Positions 1 through 5,010 of a stretch of DNA of 5,010 nt are shown here, one piece after another (the stretch's first letter is position 1; the number at the start of each line of letters is the position of its first letter). A program made the translations under genes and the position numbers. This DNA comes from Calditrichota bacterium. Its GTDB lineage: Bacteria; Calditrichota; Calditrichia; Calditrichales; Calditrichaceae. The notes under the pieces are model-generated. The model was not told the origin of the DNA, did not search any database, and saw only the letters and a program-made list of their open reading frames with translations. The stretch lies in NCBI GenBank assembly GCA_024278715.1, contig JAJRSN010000466.1, forward strand, positions 1-5,010, given 5' to 3'.

Positions 1-2
1 AA

Positions 3-1106
3 ATCAACAACCGTTTTGGTTTTGAGCTGTTTAAAAGAATCAATGAAACAAAAAAAGATTCCAATGTTTTTATTTCGCCGTTCAGCGTATCCATGGCTCT
101 AAGCATGGCGTTAAACGGCGCCGACGGTCAAACCTACGATGAAATCTGCGCCGTTCTGGGATTCGCCGATTTGCCGCAGGATTCCGTCAACAAGCTCTAT
201 CGGTCGCTGTACCTCAAACTTCAGGGACTCGATCCCAAGGTGCTGTTCGAAATCGCCAATTCAATCTGGTATCGCACAGGCTTTGAGGTACTGAATTCCT
301 TTATTGAGGTTAATCAAAACTATTTTGCAGCCCAGGTAGCCGAACTCGATTTTTCGGACCCCGCCGCTCTTTTGACCATCAACGGATGGGTGAAGAATAA
401 GACCCGCGGTAAAATCGAGAAGATTTTAGAACGCATCCCCCGGGATGCCGTAATGTACATTCTTAATGCGCTCTATTTTAAAGGCACGTGGAAATACGCC
501 TTTGATCCGCAATACACCCGCGATCACGATTTTATAAAATCGCCACAGGAAACCGTACCGTGTAAAATGATGTACTTAACCGCCAATCTGCAATACTATC
601 GGGACGAAGATCTGCAGATGGTTCAATTGCCTTATGGCGACGGTTCGTTCCGGATGCTCGTTGCGCTGCCCGCTTCGGATAAAAATATCGATACTTTTAT
701 TGCTTCTCTGAATCAAACCAAATGGGAGGAACTCCTGAACGGCGGCGCGATTGACAGCGGAACGGTCGGTTTGCCCAAATTTAAGTTTTCGTTCGATATG
801 TTGTTGAATAAAACCTTAAGCGATATGGGCATGCCTACCGCATTTAACGCAAATTCAGCCGATTTTTCGCGGATTACACCCGGCGGCGGAATCTGGATCA
901 GCATGGTAAAACACAAAACATTTGTTGAAGTAAACGAAGAAGGAACCGAAGCCGCAGCCGTGACCATTATCGGATTCGAACGAACCGCTTCGGATATTTT
1001 TAATATGATTGTCAATCGCCCCTTTCTGTTTGTAATTTACCAAAAAAGCTCGGGGGCTGTTCTGTTTATGGGGAAGATAGCGGATCCGGTGTACGCGCAG
1101 GATTGA
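3..1106 (+). CDS. Serpin-family protease inhibitor, N-terminus outside window
   Basis: Serpins trap serine or cysteine proteases irreversibly: the target cleaves the reactive-centre loop (RCL), which inserts into a beta-sheet. The reading frame is open from the window edge. The first codons give INNRFGFELFKRIN, which aligns with the second serpin well inside its mature part, so the ATG at 93 is internal and the true start and any signal peptide lie upstream. Visible family motifs, in order, are NVFISPFSVSMAL, NALYFKGTWKYAF, VGLPKFKFS, DFSRI, HKTFVEVNEEGTEAAAVT (breach and hinge) and NRPFLFVI near the C-terminus. The hinge has Gly at P15, Thr at P14 and small residues at P12-P9, as in inhibitory serpins. 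Counting 15 from that Gly puts P1-P1' at Thr-Ala (984-989), with Arg one residue earlier (981-983), so the scissile bond is uncertain. About 368 residues are visible, close to a full serpin body. Family assignment is very secure; the target protease is unknown. Confidence 0.95.
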   Translation: MNNRFGFELFKRINETKKDSNVFISPFSVSMALSMALNGADGQTYDEICAVLGFADLPQDSVNKLYRSLYLKLQGLDPKVLFEIANSIWYRTGFEVLNSFIEVNQNYFAAQVAELDFSDPAALLTINGWVKNKTRGKIEKILERIPRDAVMYILNALYFKGTWKYAFDPQYTRDHDFIKSPQETVPCKMMYLTANLQYYRDEDLQMVQLPYGDGSFRMLVALPASDKNIDTFIASLNQTKWEELLNGGAIDSGTVGLPKFKFSFDMLLNKTLSDMGMPTAFNANSADFSRITPGGGIWISMVKHKTFVEVNEEGTEAAAVTIIGFERTASDIFNMIVNRPFLFVIYQKSSGAVLFMGKIADPVYAQD

Positions 1107-1109
1107 AAA

Positions 1110-1163
1110 CCCGAAGGCGTTTCAACGGTTCGCGATGAAGTTTTAAACGGTTGAAATGTCGGG
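1110..1163 (+). other. Imperfect stem-loop just after the first serpin
   Basis: The sequence begins four bases after the serpin stop codon. CCCGA at 1110-1114 pairs with TCGGG at 1159-1163. After a three-base bulge (1115-1117), the strand 1118-1126 pairs with 1150-1158, including one G-U pair. After a G-G mismatch (1127/1149), GTT at 1128-1130 pairs with AAC at 1146-1148. That makes about 17 base pairs around a 15-base loop. Runs of A flank both feet and no T-tract follows on the + strand, so it is not a classical intrinsic terminator for the serpin transcript. Read on the - strand, T-runs flank it. It could stabilise the 3' end of the upstream message, attenuate read-through, or act as a weak factor-dependent terminator. 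The structure is seen; the function is inference. Confidence 0.4.
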
Positions 1164-1286
1164 AAAAAGCTCTGATGTCATGTCTGACGTAGCGGAGGCA
1201 AAATATGTCAAGTCGGCAATCGGTTATTTCCGGCTTCCGCCGCGTCGGGGCGATAAAATTAACAAACAACGTATTAAAAAATTGAG

Positions 1287-1291
1287 AGGAG
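1287..1291 (+). promoter_or_regulatory. Ribosome binding site deciding the second serpin start
   Basis: AGGAG lies five bases before the ATG at 1297, in the purine-rich stretch 1284-1292. It selects 1297 over the upstream in-frame ATG at 1156, which has no Shine-Dalgarno. The 1297 start also places a hydrophobic signal peptide and lipobox exactly at the N-terminus. I see no convincing -35/-10 pair in the preceding gap (1164-1283). Confidence 0.85.
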
Positions 1292-1296
1292 AAGTC

Positions 1297-2565
1297 ATGG
1301 CGCCAAAAGCATTTCGTAATTTTGCATTGATGTTTGCGTTAGCGTTTATTCTGTTTGGCTGTCAGCAAGACAAAACTCCGCTCCGTTCGGAAAATTCGCA
1401 TCAACTATTTCCCACTCTGCCCGTGAAGCCCGTGCAGCAAAAACTAATCGACGCCAATCAAAAATTCGGCTTTGAACTCTTTAAACGCATCAATCAAATC
1501 AATCCCGACACCAATGTCTTTATCTCTCCCTTCAGCGTCTCCATGGCTCTCGGAATGACCATGAACGGAGCCAACGGCGAAACTTACATTGCAATGCGAA
1601 AAACGCTTGGTTTCGAAAATCTGGACGAACAAAGCATCAATGAATCGTACCGCTATCTCTACCAGGCGTTACAGACTCTGGATCCGCTGGTAGTTTTCGA
1701 AATCGCCAATTCAATCTGGTACAGAGAGGGTTTTAAAGTTCTGGATGACTTTCTGAAAATAAATCGGGACTATTTTTCCGCGGAAGTTGAGGGATTAAAC
1801 TTTAGCGATCCTTCAGCAGTTCTGCGTATTAATTCATGGGTCAGTGAAAAGACGCACGAAAAGATCAAAAAAATCCTCGACGCCATCCCGCACGACGCGG
1901 TAATGTACCTCATCAACGCCATCTATTTTAACGGAACCTGGAAATACGCTTTTCCCGAAGAAGAGGTTAAACAGCGCAGCTTCTTTACGCTCGAAGGTTC
2001 AGAAACCGACTGCCAAATGATGTACGTAACATCCCGTTTTCCTGTTTATTTCGGCGAACAACTGTCAGCGGTCGAATTACCCTACGGCGCCGGCAGTTAT
2101 GCAATGACTCTCATTCTTCCCGCGGATAAAAACTTGTTTAAAGATTTTGTCAATAACTATGACGAGACCGTCTGGGATGAAATTCAGACAAATCTTACCG
2201 CGGACAGCGGAACCGTCGGACTGCCCAAATTTCGCTTTTCGTCCGATCTGAAATTAAAACCTGTTTTGTCAGACATGGGTATGGCTATAGCTTTTGACGG
2301 ATCGCAAGCCGATTTCACGCGGATTAATCCCAGGGGAAATCTTTTTATCAGTAAAGTAAAACACAAAACATTTGTAGAGGTCAATGAAAAAGGCACCGAA
2401 GCCGCAGCCGTAACATTAGTTGAAATGGGGGTAACCTCCGTAGAAGGTCCTAAAATTTTCTTTTTAACGTTTAATCGTCCGTTTCTATTTGTGATTCACG
2501 AAAAATCAACAGGCGCCGTCTTGTTTATAGGCAAAGTCACCAGACCGATCTGGGAAGAGGAGTAA
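1297..2565 (+). CDS. Lipid-anchored serpin-family protease inhibitor
   Basis: This 422-residue protein is a complete serpin with a lipoprotein signal peptide: a short basic start (MAPKAFRN), a hydrophobic core, then the lipobox LFGC with the lipidated Cys at residue 22. Residue +2 is Gln, so there is no Asp-type inner-membrane retention signal; the outer membrane is likely if the host is Gram-negative. Residues 23 to about 55 are a Pro/Gln-containing tether. The serpin fold follows, with NVFISPFSVSMAL, NAIYFNGTWKYAF, VGLPKFRFS, DFTRI, HKTFVEVNEKGTEAAAVT and NRPFLFVI. The hinge (Gly366, Thr367, Ala369-371) fits an inhibitory serpin. Counting from Gly366 gives P1-P1' as Thr380-Ser381 (2434-2439), though the loop is longer than usual and the bond could lie several residues further on. 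It is a tandem paralogue of the upstream serpin. The probable role is shielding the envelope from endogenous or environmental proteases; the target is unknown. Confidence 0.93.
   Translation: MAPKAFRNFALMFALAFILFGCQQDKTPLRSENSHQLFPTLPVKPVQQKLIDANQKFGFELFKRINQINPDTNVFISPFSVSMALGMTMNGANGETYIAMRKTLGFENLDEQSINESYRYLYQALQTLDPLVVFEIANSIWYREGFKVLDDFLKINRDYFSAEVEGLNFSDPSAVLRINSWVSEKTHEKIKKILDAIPHDAVMYLINAIYFNGTWKYAFPEEEVKQRSFFTLEGSETDCQMMYVTSRFPVYFGEQLSAVELPYGAGSYAMTLILPADKNLFKDFVNNYDETVWDEIQTNLTADSGTVGLPKFRFSSDLKLKPVLSDMGMAIAFDGSQADFTRINPRGNLFISKVKHKTFVEVNEKGTEAAAVTLVEMGVTSVEGPKIFFLTFNRPFLFVIHEKSTGAVLFIGKVTRPIWEEE
1363..1461 (+). other. Predicted tether between lipid anchor and serpin body
   Basis: Residues 23-55 follow the lipidated Cys and precede the first helix of the serpin. 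They are polar, with Pro at several positions (LFPTLPVKPVQQ), which suggests an extended linker. The thermophilic bacterial serpin tengpin has an N-terminal extension known to keep the metastable native state from collapsing to the latent form. This segment could do the same or could simply be a spacer; the sequence alone does not decide. Confidence 0.5.
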
Positions 2566-2607
2566 TTCAGCGTTTAATGTAGTTAAAATTTTCCGTTTAA
2601 CAAACCC

Positions 2608-2611
2608 GGAG
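2608..2611 (+). promoter_or_regulatory. Ribosome binding site of the small lipoprotein gene
   Basis: GGAG lies ten bases before the ATG at 2622, somewhat far but usable. The gap after the second serpin is only 56 bases, with no strong terminator, so co-transcription is plausible. Confidence 0.65.
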
Positions 2612-2621
2612 AAAAACCGCC

Positions 2622-3011
2622 ATGCGTGGCTTGAAAATAATTCTTTTTTTTGTTTTAATAATCTTCTTACAATCTTTAACCTGTCAACAGCAAAATGACA
2701 GGTACAAAACCGTTCTTGTTTATCAGGTGGATTCGGTAAAGGTTCTGCAAAACAATCAAAAAACGGCAACGCTGCTGGTAACTGCCACTGTGCCCACTCC
2801 GTGTTATCAATTTGAGTATTTCCGAACGCAATTCCGCCGGGATACGGTTGACATCTACGTTTACGCGCGCACCGATCGGGAAACCATTTGCGTTCAGGTT
2901 TTAGGCGCAATTCAACATCAAATCACTATTGCCTTCCCCAAAGCGGGGAATTATGTTTTACATTTTGCGGGCAGAAGTAAAGATGTTTATTTTCCTTTAG
3001 GCGTCGATTAA
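2622..3011 (+). CDS. Small predicted lipoprotein with a Cys pair
   Basis: I do not recognise a named family for this 129-residue protein. It starts with MRGLK and a strongly hydrophobic stretch (residues 6-16), then SLTC with a candidate lipidated Cys at 21, followed by QQQ. The -1 residue Thr is not the usual Gly, Ala or Ser, so plain secretion or weak lipidation is possible. The mature part (about 108 residues) alternates polar and hydrophobic residues, as in beta strands. It contains TVPTPCYQFEY (Cys61), DIYVYART, TICVQVLG (Cys90) and GNYVLHFAG near the end. This layout suggests a small Ig-like beta-sandwich with Cys61 and Cys90 as a possible disulfide. It sits 56 bases after the lipid-anchored serpin and 25 bases before the next lipoprotein, so it probably belongs to the same transcript. 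It could be an envelope structural or binding protein, or an accessory inhibitor; nothing in it proves a function. Confidence 0.82.
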   Translation: MRGLKIILFFVLIIFLQSLTCQQQNDRYKTVLVYQVDSVKVLQNNQKTATLLVTATVPTPCYQFEYFRTQFRRDTVDIYVYARTDRETICVQVLGAIQHQITIAFPKAGNYVLHFAGRSKDVYFPLGVD

Positions 3012-3025
3012 ATAGAATCTTTTTA

Positions 3026-3032
3026 AAGGGAG
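3026..3032 (+). promoter_or_regulatory. Strong ribosome binding site of the 311-residue lipoprotein gene
   Basis: AAGGGAG ends four bases before the ATG at 3037. The gap from the preceding stop codon is only 25 bases and leaves no room for an independent promoter, which supports an operon. Confidence 0.75.
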
Positions 3033-3036
3033 AAAT

Positions 3037-3972
3037 ATGCGTAAAACCGTTTTCCCGAATTTATTTCATTTTTTAAGATTGTGGGTTTTTTGGGCTTTAC
3101 TTTTAAGTTTTTTGGTAATGTGCGAAAGAAACAAAAATTCTTCTCCCACCGCTCACAGCAATAATCCTTCGCCAACGCCGGCACGCCCGCTTACCCGGGA
3201 TCAGGCGTTCGAAATCTTAAAAAGCCGACTTTCTTTAGAAAATGTTAAAAGAGTCGCGATCTATGCCGCCAAAAACATGCTGCTGCCCGGCGATACCGTT
3301 GTATCCCAAAGGGGAACCCGGTTCGTGACTTCCGATTCCAGTTGGTTTTTTGTCGCTGAATATGATTACTTACTTTACCCGCCTCCGAGAATAAATAGCT
3401 ATAATTGGATCAATGTACGCGACAGTTCCATTAGAACTCAATTCTCTTCTCCTCCTAAAATCATGGGCGAATTAGACACTTTGCATTATCCTTATCATGC
3501 TCAGAATAAATCGCTGCCTGTTCTCACCTTCCCCGATTCCGATTCATTGTTTGTAAATTCCTGCATTGATTTCAGAATTTACGTACTGAACGAGGCGCAC
3601 GACGCGATTTTAATAATTCAAGGCGATACGGCAAAACTCAATCTTTCGACTGAGTATAAAAATTTCGATATTAATCCGGAAAATCCCGATCTTAAAATTT
3701 CAATCGCTTTTTACTATTTTTTACCCGACGGATATCCGCCCTCCTATTTATTCCGGATTCATTGTTACTATATGCCTCGCAGCACCTATCCCCCTAAAGT
3801 ATGGGATGCCGTTAGCGGCAGCGTAAAATTATCGTTAAAGCCTTACGGTGATTATTATTACATTTCAGCCGAATTGAAAGACGTTCGCTTTCGCGAGCAA
3901 AACGGCGGCAAAGAAATCGGTTTAAACCGTTTAATTATTCCCAAAACCCTTTGCGGCTGGTATCCGGAGTAA
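3037..3972 (+). CDS. Predicted envelope lipoprotein of unknown function
   Basis: I do not recognise this 311-residue protein. The N-terminus (MRKTVFPNLFHFLRLW) and hydrophobic stretch to residue 28 end in LVMC, with a candidate lipidated Cys at 29. Met at -1 is unusual for a lipobox, so a cleaved secretory signal or an uncleaved N-terminal anchor is also possible. Residues 32-51 are a low-complexity Asn/Ser/Pro linker. Then comes a short helix-like segment (TRDQAFEILKSRL, 53-65), followed by a beta-rich region with DSSWFFVAEYD (99-110). The order helix then strands with a central Trp-Phe strand recalls PepSY-like extracytoplasmic domains, but this is a weak impression. The C-terminal third alternates strands (KISIAFYYF; GSVKLSLKPYGDYYYISAEL). 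Its stop is two bases before the histidine kinase start, and the kinase Shine-Dalgarno lies inside its last codons, so the two are very probably translationally coupled. It may be an accessory or ligand-binding partner of that kinase; this is inference. Confidence 0.82.
   Translation: MRKTVFPNLFHFLRLWVFWALLLSFLVMCERNKNSSPTAHSNNPSPTPARPLTRDQAFEILKSRLSLENVKRVAIYAAKNMLLPGDTVVSQRGTRFVTSDSSWFFVAEYDYLLYPPPRINSYNWINVRDSSIRTQFSSPPKIMGELDTLHYPYHAQNKSLPVLTFPDSDSLFVNSCIDFRIYVLNEAHDAILIIQGDTAKLNLSTEYKNFDINPENPDLKISIAFYYFLPDGYPPSYLFRIHCYYMPRSTYPPKVWDAVSGSVKLSLKPYGDYYYISAELKDVRFREQNGGKEIGLNRLIIPKTLCGWYPE
3966..3969 (+). promoter_or_regulatory. Ribosome binding site of the kinase, inside the upstream gene
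   Basis: GGAG lies within the last codons of the 311-residue lipoprotein gene, five bases before the kinase ATG at 3975. Stop and start are separated by two bases. This arrangement usually couples translation of the two products. Confidence 0.75.
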
Positions 3973-3974
3973 AG

Positions 3975-5010
3975 ATGAAAAAGTATTGGTTAAATTCCTT
4001 TAAGGCGCGCACAATTCTTTTGTTCAGCGGAATCAACATCCTTTTGATTCTATTCGTCGCCCGATTCAGTTATTTGTTTGTCAAGGAATTATTCCTTTCG
4101 CAGGCGGAAGATCAACTGCGCCTTTCGTTGCGCGTGGTCGCCTCCGAGCTCGATCTTTCCATGCTCGATTATATCACCGAACAAAAAAATACACTTGCCG
4201 ATCGTTATTACCGGCAAACTTTAACCAGATTAGATTCCACTCTGCAATTGAGCAATCTGTTTTTATTCAACTCAAAAAAGCAAATTGTTCAGGCTGTTAA
4301 AGCGGAAGACGCCGCCGCCGGTTTGCTTATCTATCGCCCTCAACTGCAAGGCTTAAAAATAAAAGAAACGTTTATTACTGCTCCGTTTAAGGGCTTGGAC
4401 GGAATATGGTATTTATGGGCGTATCAGCGCCTCAATCAAAATTATTACATCGGCTTGCAAGAAAGCGCCAACCGTCTGGCGCAGGTAGATCGTTTGGCTG
4501 TCCGTTTTTTATGGTTCGGGCTGATCGGCGTTTTGATCACCTTTTTTGCCGGATGGTTCATTGCCCGCACCATTCACCGCCCTATTCAGAATTTAATCCG
4601 CTTTAGCGGAAGAATAGGAAAGGGCGATTTTACCGCTCAGCCGTCGCAAACCGGGTTGTACGAAATTTCGATTTTAACCGAAGCGCTTACCAAAATGCGC
4701 GACGAGCTTGCCGAACGCGAAAGCGAGAAAGAGCGGCTTTTGGCGCAAATCGCCCACGAACTGCGCAATCCGCTGGGCGGCATCGAACTGTTAGCCGGTT
4801 TGATTCGGGACGATCTTGATCCCGACGATAAAAACCGGGTTTATCTGCAGAAAATACTAAACGAAGTCCGCGGCTTAAAAACCCAAATTACCGAATTTCT
4901 GAATTACAGCAAACCGCGCCCGCCCGAAATAATCGATTCGGATTTGGAATCGTTGACAACCGAATTACGGGAGCGCTGGAATCGCCAATTTCAATCCGGA
5001 TCAATTGATT
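3975..5010 (+). CDS. Membrane sensor histidine kinase, C-terminus outside window
   Basis: This is the sensor of a two-component system; it autophosphorylates a His and passes the phosphate to a response regulator. The frame is open from the ATG at 3975 to the window edge (345 codons). A first transmembrane helix spans about residues 12-32. An extracytoplasmic sensor of roughly 145 residues follows, with FLFNSKKQIVQ and a Tyr/Trp-rich GIWYLWAYQRLNQNYYIGL stretch, suggesting a Cache- or PAS-like fold. A second helix covers about 178-198. The HAMP domain (about 198-250) begins IARTIHRPIQNLI. The dimerisation and phosphoacceptor domain carries the H-box AQIAHELRNPLGG with the phosphoacceptor His261 (codon 4755-4757). 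A coiled helix pair follows to FLNYSKPRPPE (about residue 317). The catalytic ATPase domain (N, G1, G2 boxes) must lie beyond 5010. The signal is unknown; coupling to the preceding lipoprotein suggests an envelope cue. The cognate regulator is expected downstream. Confidence 0.95.
   Translation, partial: MKKYWLNSFKARTILLFSGINILLILFVARFSYLFVKELFLSQAEDQLRLSLRVVASELDLSMLDYITEQKNTLADRYYRQTLTRLDSTLQLSNLFLFNSKKQIVQAVKAEDAAAGLLIYRPQLQGLKIKETFITAPFKGLDGIWYLWAYQRLNQNYYIGLQESANRLAQVDRLAVRFLWFGLIGVLITFFAGWFIARTIHRPIQNLIRFSGRIGKGDFTAQPSQTGLYEISILTEALTKMRDELAERESEKERLLAQIAHELRNPLGGIELLAGLIRDDLDPDDKNRVYLQKILNEVRGLKTQITEFLNYSKPRPPEIIDSDLESLTTELRERWNRQFQSGSID

Noticed and set aside
93..95. ATG at 93 as the start of the first serpin
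   Set aside because: The frame continues upstream to the window edge with residues matching the second serpin, so this Met is internal (SVSMAL motif).
246..271. 26 identical bases shared with 1696-1721, considered as a recombination tract or mobile repeat
   Set aside because: It encodes the conserved FEIANSIWY segment in both serpins and lies in register with the whole-gene alignment. It reflects the gene duplication; whether gene conversion acts here cannot be told from one genome.
1156..1296. In-frame 47-codon N-terminal extension of the second serpin from the ATG at 1156
   Set aside because: No Shine-Dalgarno precedes 1156, the ATG lies in the hairpin arm, and the extension would bury the signal peptide. 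The start at 1297 has AGGAG and a correctly placed lipobox.
2582..2601. GTTAAA/TTTAAC inverted repeat with 8-base loop between the second serpin and the small lipoprotein gene
   Set aside because: Six AT-rich pairs without a GC stem or T-tract are likely to occur by chance; not enough for a terminator or operator.
2644..2651. Run of eight T near the start of the small lipoprotein gene, possible phase-variation tract
   Set aside because: It encodes Leu-Phe-Phe in the hydrophobic signal peptide, where T-rich codons are expected. Eight bases is short and there is no other sign of switching.
2506..2910. 134-codon reading frame on the - strand
   Set aside because: It overlaps the end of the serpin and most of the small lipoprotein gene, shows no recognisable motif, and the + strand genes have signal peptides and ribosome binding sites.
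4406..4606. 66-codon + strand reading frame inside the kinase
   Set aside because: It is an out-of-frame shadow of the HAMP and second transmembrane region of the histidine kinase.

Overview
The window reads in one direction only. Five genes lie on the + strand: two tandem serpins, two small or medium predicted envelope lipoproteins, and the start of a sensor histidine kinase. It is bacterial. Every complete gene has a purine-rich Shine-Dalgarno sequence, the spacing is operon-like, and three consecutive products start with lipoprotein-type signal peptides. Base composition is moderate (mid-40s %GC by eye) and even across the window. Serpins are uncommon in bacteria. A tandem pair beside lipoproteins and a two-component kinase would suit an environmental, possibly thermophilic, Gram-negative of the Calditrichota or wider FCB/Bacteroidota-like groups. 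That placement is a low-confidence impression, not something the sequence proves.

Layout. Positions 3-1106 hold the body and C-terminus of a serpin whose N-terminus lies before the window. A 190-base gap follows (1107-1296). It begins with a long imperfect stem-loop four bases after the stop codon and ends with the Shine-Dalgarno of the second serpin. Positions 1297-2565 encode that complete 422-residue serpin, with a lipoprotein signal peptide (Cys22) and a tether of about 30 residues. After 56 bases comes a 129-residue predicted lipoprotein (2622-3011). After 25 bases comes a 311-residue predicted lipoprotein of unknown function (3037-3972). Two bases after its stop starts a membrane histidine kinase (3975 to beyond 5010), with an extracytoplasmic sensor, HAMP domain and His-box visible. 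Its ATP-binding domain lies outside the window.

How they may work together. The two serpins align without a gap from the first visible codons to the hinge of the reactive-centre loop, at roughly 55% identity by hand count. They then differ completely in loop sequence and in loop length (16 versus 19 residues before the shared NRPF motif). This is the usual signature of duplicated inhibitory serpins that have acquired different protease targets. The second is predicted to be lipid-anchored, so it probably protects the envelope from proteases. The two lipoproteins and the kinase could form an envelope-sensing unit. The 311-residue lipoprotein is very probably translationally coupled to the kinase. 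Any functional link between the serpins and the kinase is inferred from position only.
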